Part shown: positions 1 to 8,094 of the stretch, one piece after another
Position numbering within the stretch: the first letter of the stretch is position 1
How the letters are laid out: every line of letters begins with the position of its first letter
DNA from: Gp7-AA6 sp036001245
GTDB taxonomy: Bacteria > Acidobacteriota > Thermoanaerobaculia > UBA5066 > Gp7-AA6
Assembly (NCBI GenBank): GCA_036001245.1
Contig: DASYUL010000132.1
Span: forward strand, 1-64,000
Reading direction: 5' to 3'
Length of the DNA: 64,000 bases
Translations under genes and position numbers: made by a program
The notes under the pieces: model-generated
What the model saw: the letters and a program-made list of their open reading frames with translations, nothing else
Told to the model about the DNA's origin: nothing
Database searches by the model: none

Positions 1-320
1 AGGATCGGCTGACTGATCCTGACCTGCATGTCCGTCGCGAGCGGACCGGGGTAGTGGCTCGACACGCCGACGGGCATATCGAGGGCGCCGTAAGCGGGTC
101 GCGAGGCCAGGATCGAGGTCGCATATTCCACGCCCGAATCAGCCGCGTAGAAGATCTTTGAGATCTTGGTTTCGGTGCTCGAGAGCGTCTGCTCGATCGA
201 GGCCGTGAACAGCAACGCGATCCCCATGACAGTCACGATCAGCAACAGGAGCATGACGACGAAGAGAGCCGCGCCTTTTTCGCTGCGCGCGCGGGAAGAC
301 CGAACAGAAGCGTCCTTCAT
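1..320 (-). CDS. PilX-like minor pilin assembly protein (partial, cut by window edge)
   Basis: Reading from the ATG at 320 down to the window edge, the product begins MKDASVRSSRARSEKG and continues with a long hydrophobic helix (about residues 17–40), then SIEQTLSSTETKISKIFYA. Prepilin-like N-termini of the PilX/GspK type look like this: a short basic leader ending in Gly, and no Glu at position 5 of the mature protein. The start codon overlaps the stop of the upstream PilW-like gene (ATGA), so the two are translationally coupled. It is the fourth gene of a minor-pilin operon (GspH, PilV, PilW, PilX). Minor pilins prime type IV pilus or pseudopilus assembly in the inner membrane. The C-terminus lies outside the window. 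Confidence 0.75.
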   Translation of the reverse strand, partial: MKDASVRSSRARSEKGAALFVVMLLLLIVTVMGIALLFTASIEQTLSSTETKISKIFYAADSGVEYATSILASRPAYGALDMPVGVSSHYPGPLATDMQVRISQPI

Positions 321-1618
321 TGGTAATTCCTCAGTGAAACGGCGAAAGATTGGAGCCGTCGCCGGTAAGGACGGCCCGTCGAGGAGGCAGCGGAGAAGGA
401 AACCGCGCTCGAATCGAGGGTCTTCATCCCTCGAGCACCCGGACCGTCGTACCGCATGTCCGGTTCCGCGGACTTGGCGATCAGAGAGACCCAGACGGAT
501 CGGAGCGCCGCTTTCGCCGGCTGGAGATTCGATGATCCGCCTGGCACAGAGGTATCGAGGAACGCCTCGACCGACTTGGGGTCGGTCGAGGAGATCGTGA
601 GTGTGGTCTCGACCTCGCTCGCGAAGTTCCCAACCCACTCGTCTTTGTTGAGACCGGTCTGGTCCACCGCCCCCGGCGAGGTGCCGTAATCGCGCGCAAG
701 GCCGCCGACCCCGTCGACGCCATAGGCAACCTGGAAGTCTTCGACTTCCGAGACCAGGGGGCGGACGTCGAACCGATTCGTCTGGGCATCGAGGATGGCT
801 TCGGCGAGCGACGGATGCGTGTCGGCGGCGCTCGTCGAGCCATCCGTCGGCCCTTCGTCCAGAAAGAAGCGAACCTCGTCCACAACCCCCCCGGCGAAGG
901 GCTTGTCCATGTTGGTCGGGGTCGGCGCGGGGGCGTCGAACCGCCGCGCGCCGGCGTCCTGAACGTCCATCGAGAAGGCGAACGCGTCGGCGGTCTTGGT
1001 GTACCACGTGCCGGTAGTGTCCACCCGGCCGACGTAGTAGAACGGCACCAGATAGCTCGACGAGCCGACGGTAACGAGCTGTTGCGTCGCCGCGGTCACC
1101 AGGAAATAGAACGGCCTCGTTCGCGACTCGATCGAGGGACTCCCTCCGTTCGGGAAGTTCACCACCCCCGTATTCGCTTTCGCCCGAATGGTCACCCGGG
1201 CCGTCGAGCTCGTTGCGCACGATCCGACGCAGGAAACGTCGCCGGGATCGATCGCATACCGATCGCCGAAGAGGATGCCTCTCACCGCGACGACGTCGGT
1301 GCCCATGCGGATGTAGTGCGGCTTTCCATCGAGACCGGTCAACGACTGGCCTCCCGGGCTGTTGTTCGCGACCGGCAGGACGGCATTGCCGTAATAAAGC
1401 GATCCCCCGCGGGCCTGACGGAGGATGTGACCGAGCTCGTAGATCCCGACGCGAGCCGATTGCTGTGTCTCGGCGACGCTCGTCTCCTGTTTGGTGACCC
1501 TGTTCGAAGCCTCGATAAGCGTGTAGAGGCCCACCATGACGATGGTCAGCAGAGCCAGAGCCGTAATCGTCTCGATGAGCGTCATGCCGCGCTCGCCGGC
1601 TTTGTTACGTCGTGCCAC
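317..1618 (-). CDS. PilW-like prepilin (type IV pilus minor pilin)
   Basis: The 433-residue product has a class III prepilin N-terminus. A short basic leader ends in Gly, then comes MTLIETITALALLTIVMVG with Glu at mature position 5 and a hydrophobic helix to about residue 35. The rest is a large soluble domain with several Gly/Ser-rich loops, as in PilW-type minor pilins. The leader would be cut and methylated by PilD. It overlaps the PilV-like gene upstream by 14 nt and the PilX-like gene downstream by 4 nt, so the four pilin genes form one tight operon on the minus strand. The family call rests on the N-terminal motif and gene order; the C-terminal domain is not recognisable by eye. Confidence 0.8.
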   Translation of the reverse strand: MARRNKAGERGMTLIETITALALLTIVMVGLYTLIEASNRVTKQETSVAETQQSARVGIYELGHILRQARGGSLYYGNAVLPVANNSPGGQSLTGLDGKPHYIRMGTDVVAVRGILFGDRYAIDPGDVSCVGSCATSSTARVTIRAKANTGVVNFPNGGSPSIESRTRPFYFLVTAATQQLVTVGSSSYLVPFYYVGRVDTTGTWYTKTADAFAFSMDVQDAGARRFDAPAPTPTNMDKPFAGGVVDEVRFFLDEGPTDGSTSAADTHPSLAEAILDAQTNRFDVRPLVSEVEDFQVAYGVDGVGGLARDYGTSPGAVDQTGLNKDEWVGNFASEVETTLTISSTDPKSVEAFLDTSVPGGSSNLQPAKAALRSVWVSLIAKSAEPDMRYDGPGARGMKTLDSSAVSFSAASSTGRPYRRRLQSFAVSLRNYQ

Positions 1619-2159
1619 GGGACCTCACGTACAGTGACTGCGTCGTTCCCCGCAGGCCGGGAAACGGGCCCTGCGTCGGACGCACAGTCACCGTCAGCAG
1701 TTTGACGGCGTAGGAATTTGGCGAGGAGATCCGGGTCGTCAGGTCTTCGGCGTATTGCTCGACCGTGTAAGTGCGGCGGTAAGGATAGGAGAACCAGCCT
1801 CCGCCCGGCGAAGTCGCAGCGCGCGAGGTCGCTCCGGTGGAGGGCTCGTACCACAGCGGCAGATCGTTGTCGCACCAGGTGCTCTCGCTGACGCTCGCGC
1901 CTGGGATCGTCACTCCCGCCGGAACCGCCGCGTTGTTATTGTCCGCGACGACCAGGCGAGGATCGTTGCGGGGATATCCGGTCAGTTCCTCCAGCTTCTC
2001 CCGGGCAAGCGTGTTGGCATTGGTGAGCTGATTGGAGGCTGCGTTGGTCCGCACCGCGCCTGAGAAGAGCGGCGCGAGTGCGAGCAGTGCCAGGCCGAGG
2101 ATCATCAGGGCGATGAGAACCTCGACCATGGTCATCCCGGTTTCGCGCTTCACATCCAT
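1605..2159 (-). CDS. PilV-like prepilin (type IV pilus minor pilin)
   Basis: This 184-residue protein starts MDVKRETGMTMVEVLIALM. It has a basic leader ending in Gly, Glu at mature position 5 and a hydrophobic helix to about residue 30, which is the class III prepilin signature. Length and position between the GspH-like and PilW-like genes match PilV/GspI-type minor pilins. The start overlaps the end of the GspH-like gene by 10 nt and the stop overlaps the PilW-like start by 14 nt. It acts at the inner membrane in pilus or pseudopilus priming. The PilV/GspI distinction cannot be made by eye. Confidence 0.8.
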   Translation of the reverse strand: MDVKRETGMTMVEVLIALMILGLALLALAPLFSGAVRTNAASNQLTNANTLAREKLEELTGYPRNDPRLVVADNNNAAVPAGVTIPGASVSESTWCDNDLPLWYEPSTGATSRAATSPGGGWFSYPYRRTYTVEQYAEDLTTRISSPNSYAVKLLTVTVRPTQGPFPGLRGTTQSLYVRSRGTT

Positions 2160-2995
2160 GTCCAGTTGCTCGGCTGGTAGCCGGAGCCCTCCACGTATTT
2201 GTCCACGCGAAGCCGGCCCGAGAAGTCGCCGTCCACCGTGACGCGGAAGAAGTTCCGTCCCCCTGAGTCGGCGAAATAGATCCCGCGCCCGCCCGTCCCG
2301 GTGGGGACTCCGGAATTGGCGGCCTCCGGTGAGGCGATGCCTCCCGTCGGCAGGAAGACGATGCGGTCGACGAGCGAGGAGTCATCGCTGTAAGTATCGA
2401 AGGCAACAGCCCCGCTGATGTCGTCCATGGTTCCGCCCCGCTTCCACAAGCGTGTGCCTGCACCGATGGTGACATCCGCGAGAGTCGGCTCGTCGGTTGC
2501 GGGAGAACCCGCGAACGCACCGGCGTCCTGCAGGAAATTGCCCGCGGCCGCGGTCTCATCGTTCGGCAGGGGGGTCGTCTCATCGTTCGCCCGGTCTTGA
2601 AAGGTGTGCAGCCGGAGGTGATTGTCGGGCGTCAGGCTCACCTCGACGACGACGTTGGCGCTCCGCCGGACCGCCTGCAGCCGGGCCATAGCCAATGTCT
2701 GACGAACGGTCGAGTAGGCGGCCAGGCCGTTGGAGCGTCGAATCAGCTTGCCGGCGACGGGACCGCTGAGCACGACGAGAAAGGAAAGAATCGCGATCAC
2801 GATCAGAATCTCGATGAGGCTGAAGCCCTCCATTCGTTTCGGCGATGCTTCGGTCGCGTTGTCAATGGTCGAAGCCCGATAGGTTCGGCCGATCTGTGTG
2901 ATTGTTGTCACTTCCTTAGACGCTCCTTCCCAGCGAGGCGACACCTGTCGCAGACGTCGGTTCGACGTAATCGATAGATTCGAAAACCAGGTCAC
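2150..2995 (-). CDS. GspH/FimT family pseudopilin
   Basis: The prepilin motif is GFSLIEILIVIAILSFLVVL (F+1, E+5), followed by a GspH/FimT-like body rich in beta strands. The start is uncertain. The longest frame uses a GTG at 2995 with a GGGA-containing upstream stretch. The only in-frame ATG near the motif is at 2833, and it would leave a three-residue leader (MEG), much shorter than normal, so an upstream GTG or other alternative start is more likely. It is the first gene of the minor-pilin operon, and the operon promoter should lie in the 347-bp gap before it. GspH/FimT pseudopilins form part of the tip complex of type II secretion or type IV pili. Confidence 0.78.
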   Translation of the reverse strand: MTWFSNLSITSNRRLRQVSPRWEGASKEVTTITQIGRTYRASTIDNATEASPKRMEGFSLIEILIVIAILSFLVVLSGPVAGKLIRRSNGLAAYSTVRQTLAMARLQAVRRSANVVVEVSLTPDNHLRLHTFQDRANDETTPLPNDETAAAGNFLQDAGAFAGSPATDEPTLADVTIGAGTRLWKRGGTMDDISGAVAFDTYSDDSSLVDRIVFLPTGGIASPEAANSGVPTGTGGRGIYFADSGGRNFFRVTVDGDFSGRLRVDKYVEGSGYQPSNWTWM

Positions 2996-3342
2996 GAAAT
3001 GTCCCTTCTGGGAGTTGATGCTTTGGGAGTTGGCGCTACTCTAGAGCGATATCCGTGCCGACGAACGAAGTCAGGCCTAGGTGCCGTCGATGACTCGACT
3101 TACGAAGTCGTAGAACCATGGTCGGAGGCCGTGAATCATCGAGGAATTCGTTACTTCGCGTAACAGAACCCTCGACCGATGGCGAGTGACTTCTGTCACC
3201 TCATTGAACGGTCGACGAGTGTCCACTGTCACATCGCGAACAATCCAAGCCGTCAAAAATCGTCAGAAGGTCGGCCGCTCTTCAGAGTGACGACGATCAC
3301 GTCACCGGCGGAGAAGCAGTCCCGCGGACGGTGCTTTCGGAG
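2996..3342. other. 347-bp gap without a gene; presumed pilin operon promoter region
   Basis: No convincing open frame was found on either strand. It is upstream of the pilin operon (minus strand) and downstream of the PTPS-like gene, so the pilin promoter should be here. A small inverted repeat GTGAC-ttct-GTCAC lies at 3186–3199. I could not identify a sigma-54 (GG/GC) or a clear sigma-70 promoter by eye. Confidence 0.5.
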
Positions 3343-3726
3343 CTAACTCTTCCCGTTCGGGACGTACGTCGCGCGGTTCTCGGGGCCCTCCCAGACGGTG
3401 ACCTCGGCGACACGCGTCCAGGCGAGCTCGCCCGAGGAGTCGAGCTTCTCGGCAACCCAGCGCGCGATGTTCTCGGCGGACGTGTTGCGCCCGGCGAACT
3501 CCGGGTGGGCGTTGATGTAGGAGTAGTCGAGCTCGTTCGCGATCGCTTCGAGCGCTCGCTTCGCGGCGACGAAATCGATCGCGACGTCGTACTGCTGCAG
3601 CTTCTCGTTTTCGAGAACGGCCTCGACCCGATACGAGTGGCCGTGGAGCGGCTCGGGTCCGCCGGCGTAGTCGATCAGGTTGTGGGCCGCCTCGAACCGC
3701 GCGGATACGGTGACGCGGTAGGGCAA
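3343..3726 (-). CDS. PTPS/QueD-family protein lacking the canonical catalytic Cys and His
   Basis: The 127 residues match the compact 6-pyruvoyl-tetrahydropterin synthase/6-carboxy-tetrahydropterin synthase fold. Zinc ligands are His15 (EAAHN) and His28/His30 (LHGHSY), and the C-terminal pterin-binding Glu is in VWEGPENRATY (E113). QueD proteins normally have a catalytic Cys four residues before HGH and an LDH motif. Here the segment is GGPEPLHGH, with Pro at the Cys position and Glu25 three residues before HGH, and LDH is replaced by LDY (Y68). Glu in this segment is a hallmark I associate with PTPS-III enzymes that replace FolB in folate synthesis, so a pterin role is likely but QueD activity is doubtful. 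The start is TTG at 3726, inside a 7-bp-period repeat shared with the end of the upstream radical SAM gene. Confidence 0.75.
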   Translation of the reverse strand: MPYRVTVSARFEAAHNLIDYAGGPEPLHGHSYRVEAVLENEKLQQYDVAIDFVAAKRALEAIANELDYSYINAHPEFAGRNTSAENIARWVAEKLDSSGELAWTRVAEVTVWEGPENRATYVPNGKS

Positions 3727-3746
3727 GCTCTCAGCTCTCAGCCAAG
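3726..3746. repeat. 7-bp-period tandem repeat at the radical SAM/PTPS junction
   Basis: Two perfect copies of AGCTCTC (3726–3732, 3733–3739) are followed by a degenerate copy AGCCAAG. On the minus strand the repeat provides the TGA stop of the radical SAM gene (3740–3738) and the TTG start of the PTPS-like gene. It is one of the family of heptad repeats found at gene boundaries in this window. Confidence 0.8.
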
Positions 3747-6323
3747 AACCGTCGCTTCGCGCGTGACCGACAGCGACGCCTGCGCTTCGGGAGGAATGCC
3801 GAGCAGCGCCTCGAGCACCTTCTTCGCCGTCGCGGTCTCACCCGCAGACTGGTCGAGGTTGACCTCGAAGGCGAGCTCGCCGCCTTTGAGCGACAGCGCC
3901 CGCAGGGCCGGGACCGCCTCGCGCCAGCCGTTCGCAATCGCGTCGTTCGCGCGGCCCACGTGCTCGGGCGAGTCGAGGCGCACCGCGTACCGCGCGCCCT
4001 TGACGGCTCGCGAGAGCGCGGGCTCCGCGGCGGAGAGCTCGCGGACCTCGAGGACCCGGACCCCCGCCGGGAGCTTCTCGTTGATCCGGCTCGCCGAGTC
4101 GGGATCGAACGGCGCGACGCCTTCGACGTCGAACACTTCGTGACGGCTTTCCAGGCCGAGCGGCAGAGCCGGGCCCATCGAGAGCTTCATGTGCGGATTG
4201 AACCCTTCCGAGTAGCGCGCGGGCTGTCCCGCCGCGCGGATCGCGCGCTCGAGGACGTCCATCGTGTTGCGGTGCGAGAGGAACCTCGCGTCGTCGGTTT
4301 TCTCGAATGTGACCCGGTGGCGGAAGACGCGGGCCGGCGCCGCCGGAGCGCGCCGGACGGCGGAGGGGAGCTCGGGCATCGCCTTCTGCCGGTACGCCGC
4401 GCCCTTGGCGACGTCGCGGTACGCCGCCGGATCCCCGGAGACCGAGACCTCCGGATCGATCGTCGGAAGACTGCCGGGCATGGCGCGCGCGAGCACGGTG
4501 TCTTCACCATTCCCCGGAACGCCGCACGCGTAGCAGTGCCCCCACTTGCAGTCTTCGGTGCGCATCTCCTTGATCGCCTTGACCAGCTCGACGCGCAGGA
4601 ACCGCTTGTTGATCGAGATGTCGAGGACGTCCCACGGGAGGACCTCGTCGAGATCGTAAGCGCGCAGGTAAGACTCGTTGGGAATCCCCTCGGCCTCGAA
4701 CGCACGCGTCCACAGGTCGTAGCGAAAGTGCTCGCTCCACCCGTCGAACCGGACTCCCGACTTCCACGCGGTGTGGATGATTCGCGCCGTCCGCCGGTCT
4801 CCCCGCGAGAGCACGCACTCGATCTCCGCCTCGCGCGGCTCGTGCCACTTCATCCGCGCTCCGCGGACGCGGCGGAACCGCTCCTTCAGGTACGCGAGCT
4901 TCCTCTCGAGGACGTCGACGCCGTCGAACGGCGCCCACTGGAACGGTGTCCAGGACTTCGGCACGAACGGTCCGACCGAGACGTTGACTTCCTTTCGGCC
5001 GTGCTTTCTTCCCTGGGCGAGGATTCCTTCGACGAGCGTCACGAGCTCATCGAGATCGGACTGGCTCTCGGTCGGCAGCCCGATCATCGTGTAGACCTTG
5101 ATCAGGTCCCACCCGCGCGCGAACGCGACGTCCGCGGCCTGGATCATGTCCGCGTTGGTGAACGTCTTGTTGACGACGCGGCGGAGGCGGTCCGAGCCGG
5201 TCTCCGGAGCGAAAGTGAATCCGGACTTGCGCACCTCCGAGACCGCGTCGGCGAGGCCGACGGAGAAGGCCTCCGCGCGAAGCGAGGGCAGGGAGATCGA
5301 GACGCGGCGCCGGGCGAGCTCCGGCGCGAGGCACTTGACCAGCGGCTCGATCTGCGAGTAGTCGGCGGTCGAGAGGGAGAGAAGGCCGACCTCGCTCCAA
5401 CCCGACTCGGCGATGAAGGACTTCGTCATGCGGGCGACGTCCGTGGGGTCGAGCTCGCGGACCGGCCGGTACCAGTAGCCGGCCTGGCAGAACCGGCAGC
5501 CCTGCGTGCAACCGCGCATGACTTCGAGGCCGAGGCGGTCCTGAACGATCTCGACCGACGGCACCATGGGACGGTCCGGGTAGTAGTCGGGCTTCAGGAC
5601 GGGCACCCACGTGCGGCGCGCGCGCTCTGGAGCTCGCGAGTCGTTCACGAGGATCGATTCGATCCGGCCGTCCTCGCGGTACGTCACGTCGTAGAACGAC
5701 GGCACGTAGATCCCGTCGAGCGCGGCGAGACTCGCGAGGAGGTCGCGTCGAGCGAGACCGGCGCGCCGCGCGTCGCGCAGCACGTCGAGGAGCTTCGGAA
5801 GCGCCTCCTCCGCGTCGCCGATCAGAAACGCGTCGAAGAAGTCGGCCACCGGCTCGGGATTCGCCGTGCACGGGCCGCCGCCGAGGACGATCGTGTCGCC
5901 GTCGTCGCGGTCGCGCTGCCAGACGGGGATTCCCGCGAGGTCGAGCATGTTCGGGATGTTCGAGTAGTTGAGCTCCGACTGCAGGGAGAAACCGACGACG
6001 TCGAAGTCGGCGACCGGCGCGAACGACTCGACCGTGAAAAGGGGGATCCGCGCCTCGCGCATCCGGGCCTCGAGGTCCACCCACGGCGCGTACGCGCGCT
6101 CGCAGGCGAAGTCCGGGCGGCGATTGACGATCTCGTAGAGGATCTTGAGTCCCGTGTGGCTCATCCCGATCTCGTAGGTGTCCGGGAAGGCCAGCGCGAC
6201 CGTGACGGCCGCCGCCGAGAGATCCTTGCGCACGACGTTTCTCTCCAGGCCGACGTAGCGGCCGGGCTTCTCCACCGTCGGCAGGATCGGGTCGAGCTTC
6301 GGGCGAACGGACTCGTAGCGCAT
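3738..6323 (-). CDS. Radical SAM protein fused to DUF2344 (TIGR03960 + TIGR03936 type)
   Basis: The protein has 861 residues from the ATG at 6323. The N-terminal part resembles a B12-binding-like domain (about 20–230). The radical SAM core follows with the [4Fe-4S] motif C272xxxC276xxC279 (RGCTQGCRFCQAG), and a C-terminal DUF2344 domain covers about residues 660–860. Fusion of these two families is common in several phyla, and their substrate is not established; other genomes often place them near ribosome and RNA-processing genes, which suggests tRNA or rRNA modification. I chose the ATG at 6323 because it gives the conserved MRYESVRPKL start and because further upstream the frame runs into a REP-type repeat. 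The stop lies in a heptad repeat. Confidence 0.88.
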   Translation of the reverse strand: MRYESVRPKLDPILPTVEKPGRYVGLERNVVRKDLSAAAVTVALAFPDTYEIGMSHTGLKILYEIVNRRPDFACERAYAPWVDLEARMREARIPLFTVESFAPVADFDVVGFSLQSELNYSNIPNMLDLAGIPVWQRDRDDGDTIVLGGGPCTANPEPVADFFDAFLIGDAEEALPKLLDVLRDARRAGLARRDLLASLAALDGIYVPSFYDVTYREDGRIESILVNDSRAPERARRTWVPVLKPDYYPDRPMVPSVEIVQDRLGLEVMRGCTQGCRFCQAGYWYRPVRELDPTDVARMTKSFIAESGWSEVGLLSLSTADYSQIEPLVKCLAPELARRRVSISLPSLRAEAFSVGLADAVSEVRKSGFTFAPETGSDRLRRVVNKTFTNADMIQAADVAFARGWDLIKVYTMIGLPTESQSDLDELVTLVEGILAQGRKHGRKEVNVSVGPFVPKSWTPFQWAPFDGVDVLERKLAYLKERFRRVRGARMKWHEPREAEIECVLSRGDRRTARIIHTAWKSGVRFDGWSEHFRYDLWTRAFEAEGIPNESYLRAYDLDEVLPWDVLDISINKRFLRVELVKAIKEMRTEDCKWGHCYACGVPGNGEDTVLARAMPGSLPTIDPEVSVSGDPAAYRDVAKGAAYRQKAMPELPSAVRRAPAAPARVFRHRVTFEKTDDARFLSHRNTMDVLERAIRAAGQPARYSEGFNPHMKLSMGPALPLGLESRHEVFDVEGVAPFDPDSASRINEKLPAGVRVLEVRELSAAEPALSRAVKGARYAVRLDSPEHVGRANDAIANGWREAVPALRALSLKGGELAFEVNLDQSAGETATAKKVLEALLGIPPEAQASLSVTREATVLG

Positions 6324-6341
6324 GGAACCAGCAATTCTATC

Positions 6342-6414
6342 GGGGTCAACGCTGCATCGCTGCATTGGGGTCAGCGCTGCATCGCTGCAAATGCAGTCAT
6401 TCAGCGTTGACCCC
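6342..6414. repeat. REP-like cluster (two direct, one inverted unit) related to the RAYT-flanking repeats
   Basis: Two direct units beginning GGGGTCA(A/G)CGCTG occupy 6342–6364 and 6367–6389. An inverted unit ending CAGCGTTGACCCC occupies 6392–6414, so the outer units can fold into a long hairpin. The same sequence occurs at both sides of the RAYT transposase gene at 42.3–43.3 kb. The cluster lies between threonine synthase and the radical SAM gene, and its inverted unit supplies the last codons and stop of threonine synthase. Confidence 0.88.
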
Positions 6415-7561
6415 AGTATTTGAAGCCGGTGCCGGTGTTGAAGAGCACGATTCGTGATTTCGGATCCAGGCGCCCCTCCCCCGCGAGCTTCTTCGCCCCG
6501 GCCCACGTCGCCGCGCCCTCGGGACAGACGAAGAGTCCCTCGGCCGCGCCGATCTCCGCCTCCGCCGCCCGCATCTCGTCGTCGGCCACGGCGACGGCGT
6601 CCCCGCCCGACTCACGGAGGACCGCGAGGATCAGGAAGTCCGCGAACGGCTTCGGCACCCGCAGACCCGAGGCGTACGTCGCCGCGTTCTCCCACCACTC
6701 CGCGACGGTCTTCCCCTCGGCGAACGCTTTCGGGATCGGCGCGCATCCGGCCGCCTGCACCGCGATCATCCGCGGCCGCTTCGGCCCGATCCACCCGAGC
6801 CGCTCCATCTCTCCGAACGCCTTCCACATCCCGATCAACCCCGTCCCGCCGCCCGTCGGGTAGATCACGGCGTCCGGCAGGTCCCACCCGAGCGCCTCGG
6901 CGAGCTCGTACCCCATCGTCTTCTTCCCCTCGACCCGATACGGCTCTTTCAAGGTCGAGACGTCGTGCCATCGACCCTCTGCGGCGCCTTCGGCCACGAG
7001 CCGCCCGCAGGCGTCGATCAACCCGTCCACCATCGTGACGCGCGCGCCATATCGCTCGCACTCGACTCGAAAGAGCGGCGGCGTGTCTCTCGGTAGGAAG
7101 ACGTCGCACGACATGCCGGCGCGCGCGGCGTACGCGGCCGCGGCGCCGCCGGCGTTTCCGGCGCTCGGCACGGCGATGTGCTCGAACCCCAGCTCCTTCG
7201 CTTTGGACACCGCCGCCGACAGCCCCCGCGCCTTGAACGAGCCGGTCGGATTTCCCGATTCGTCCTGGATCCAGAGGTCGGCGAAGCCCGCGCCCTGCCC
7301 GAGTCGCCGCGAGCTCAAAAAAGGCGCTCCACCCTCTCCGAGCGTGACGACGTTCTCCGGATTTTCGACCGGCATCATCTCCCGCCACCGCCAGATCGTG
7401 CGCGGTCGGTCGGACACCGCGTCGCGATCGAACGGGCGATCGTGGTAGCGCGCGAAGAGAGGGCCGCCGCATCCGGCCGCGGGACAGACTCCGAAGCGGC
7501 TGTCGCGTTCGTACAGTCGCCCGCATTTCGTGCAGACGAGATGCGCAAAAAAAGAAAACAC
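6401..7561 (-). CDS. thrC: Threonine synthase
   Basis: It catalyses the PLP-dependent conversion of O-phosphohomoserine to threonine. The 386 residues show an N-terminal zinc-ribbon-like segment (C10, C13, C26, C31), the PLP-lysine motif NPTGSFKARG with Lys110, SAGNAGGAAAAYAA for substrate and phosphate binding, and the glycine-rich PTGGGTGLIG loop. The natural family ending is close to NTGTGFKY. Here four more codons (WGQR) and the TGA come from a REP-like repeat, so the C-terminus has been rewritten by that repeat. The gene stands alone rather than with hom/thrB. The ATG at 7561 is divergent from the small gene at 7690, leaving 128 bp for two promoters. Confidence 0.93.
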   Translation of the reverse strand: MFSFFAHLVCTKCGRLYERDSRFGVCPAAGCGGPLFARYHDRPFDRDAVSDRPRTIWRWREMMPVENPENVVTLGEGGAPFLSSRRLGQGAGFADLWIQDESGNPTGSFKARGLSAAVSKAKELGFEHIAVPSAGNAGGAAAAYAARAGMSCDVFLPRDTPPLFRVECERYGARVTMVDGLIDACGRLVAEGAAEGRWHDVSTLKEPYRVEGKKTMGYELAEALGWDLPDAVIYPTGGGTGLIGMWKAFGEMERLGWIGPKRPRMIAVQAAGCAPIPKAFAEGKTVAEWWENAATYASGLRVPKPFADFLILAVLRESGGDAVAVADDEMRAAEAEIGAAEGLFVCPEGAATWAGAKKLAGEGRLDPKSRIVLFNTGTGFKYWGQR

Positions 7562-7689
7562 GTGGAGAACCTATCAGTGAGTGACGCACGCACCGGTGGC
7601 GTCGAAGAGGGCGGTACAGAATAGCACCAAAGCAACGACCGGACCATGCTTGACGCTCGCGCAAACCGGAAGCGATAATCGCCGCGGTC

Positions 7690-8064
7690 ATGGAGTTGAA
7701 CGATCACCTTCGCCAGATGCTGAAGGAGCTCGGCCAGGCGATCAACGAGTCGATCTCCGGCTCGGGTCGCGTGCACGAATCCATCCAGCGGATCCGGGAC
7801 GAGGGCTACAACCTCTACATGGTTCTCGATGCGAAGGTGGGCGTGAACCGCCGGGAGTCCCGGAGCGGCTCCCGCGGCCGGTCCGCCGCTTCGCGCGCGC
7901 AGGAGCCGTCGGGCGGGGAGCGCGCCGCATTCCGCATCAACGTCAAGGACCTGCGGTTCCTGAAGTCCGTCGGAATCGATCCCACGCGGAAGGTCCGCAA
8001 CCGCCGGACGGTCACGACGCGGCTTCGGACCACGCGACGCGCGCGGCCCGTCAAGAGCGACTGA
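7690..8064 (+). CDS. Conserved-looking hypothetical protein, basic C-terminus
   Basis: I do not recognise this 124-residue protein. The first half is predicted helical (MELNDHLRQMLKELGQAINE) and contains a DEGYNLYMVLDAKV segment. The middle is a Ser/Arg/Gly-rich linker. The C-terminal third is strongly basic (KVRNRRTVTTRLRTTRRARP), suggesting nucleic-acid or ribosome contact. There is no signal peptide and no membrane helix. It is followed by the broken rlmN gene 30 bp downstream and probably shares its promoter, which would fit a link to RNA, but that is inference only. Confidence 0.6.
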   Translation: MELNDHLRQMLKELGQAINESISGSGRVHESIQRIRDEGYNLYMVLDAKVGVNRRESRSGSRGRSAASRAQEPSGGERAAFRINVKDLRFLKSVGIDPTRKVRNRRTVTTRLRTTRRARPVKSD

Positions 8065-8094
8065 GCTAGGCTTCCGGGCGGCCGCGCTGCCGCC

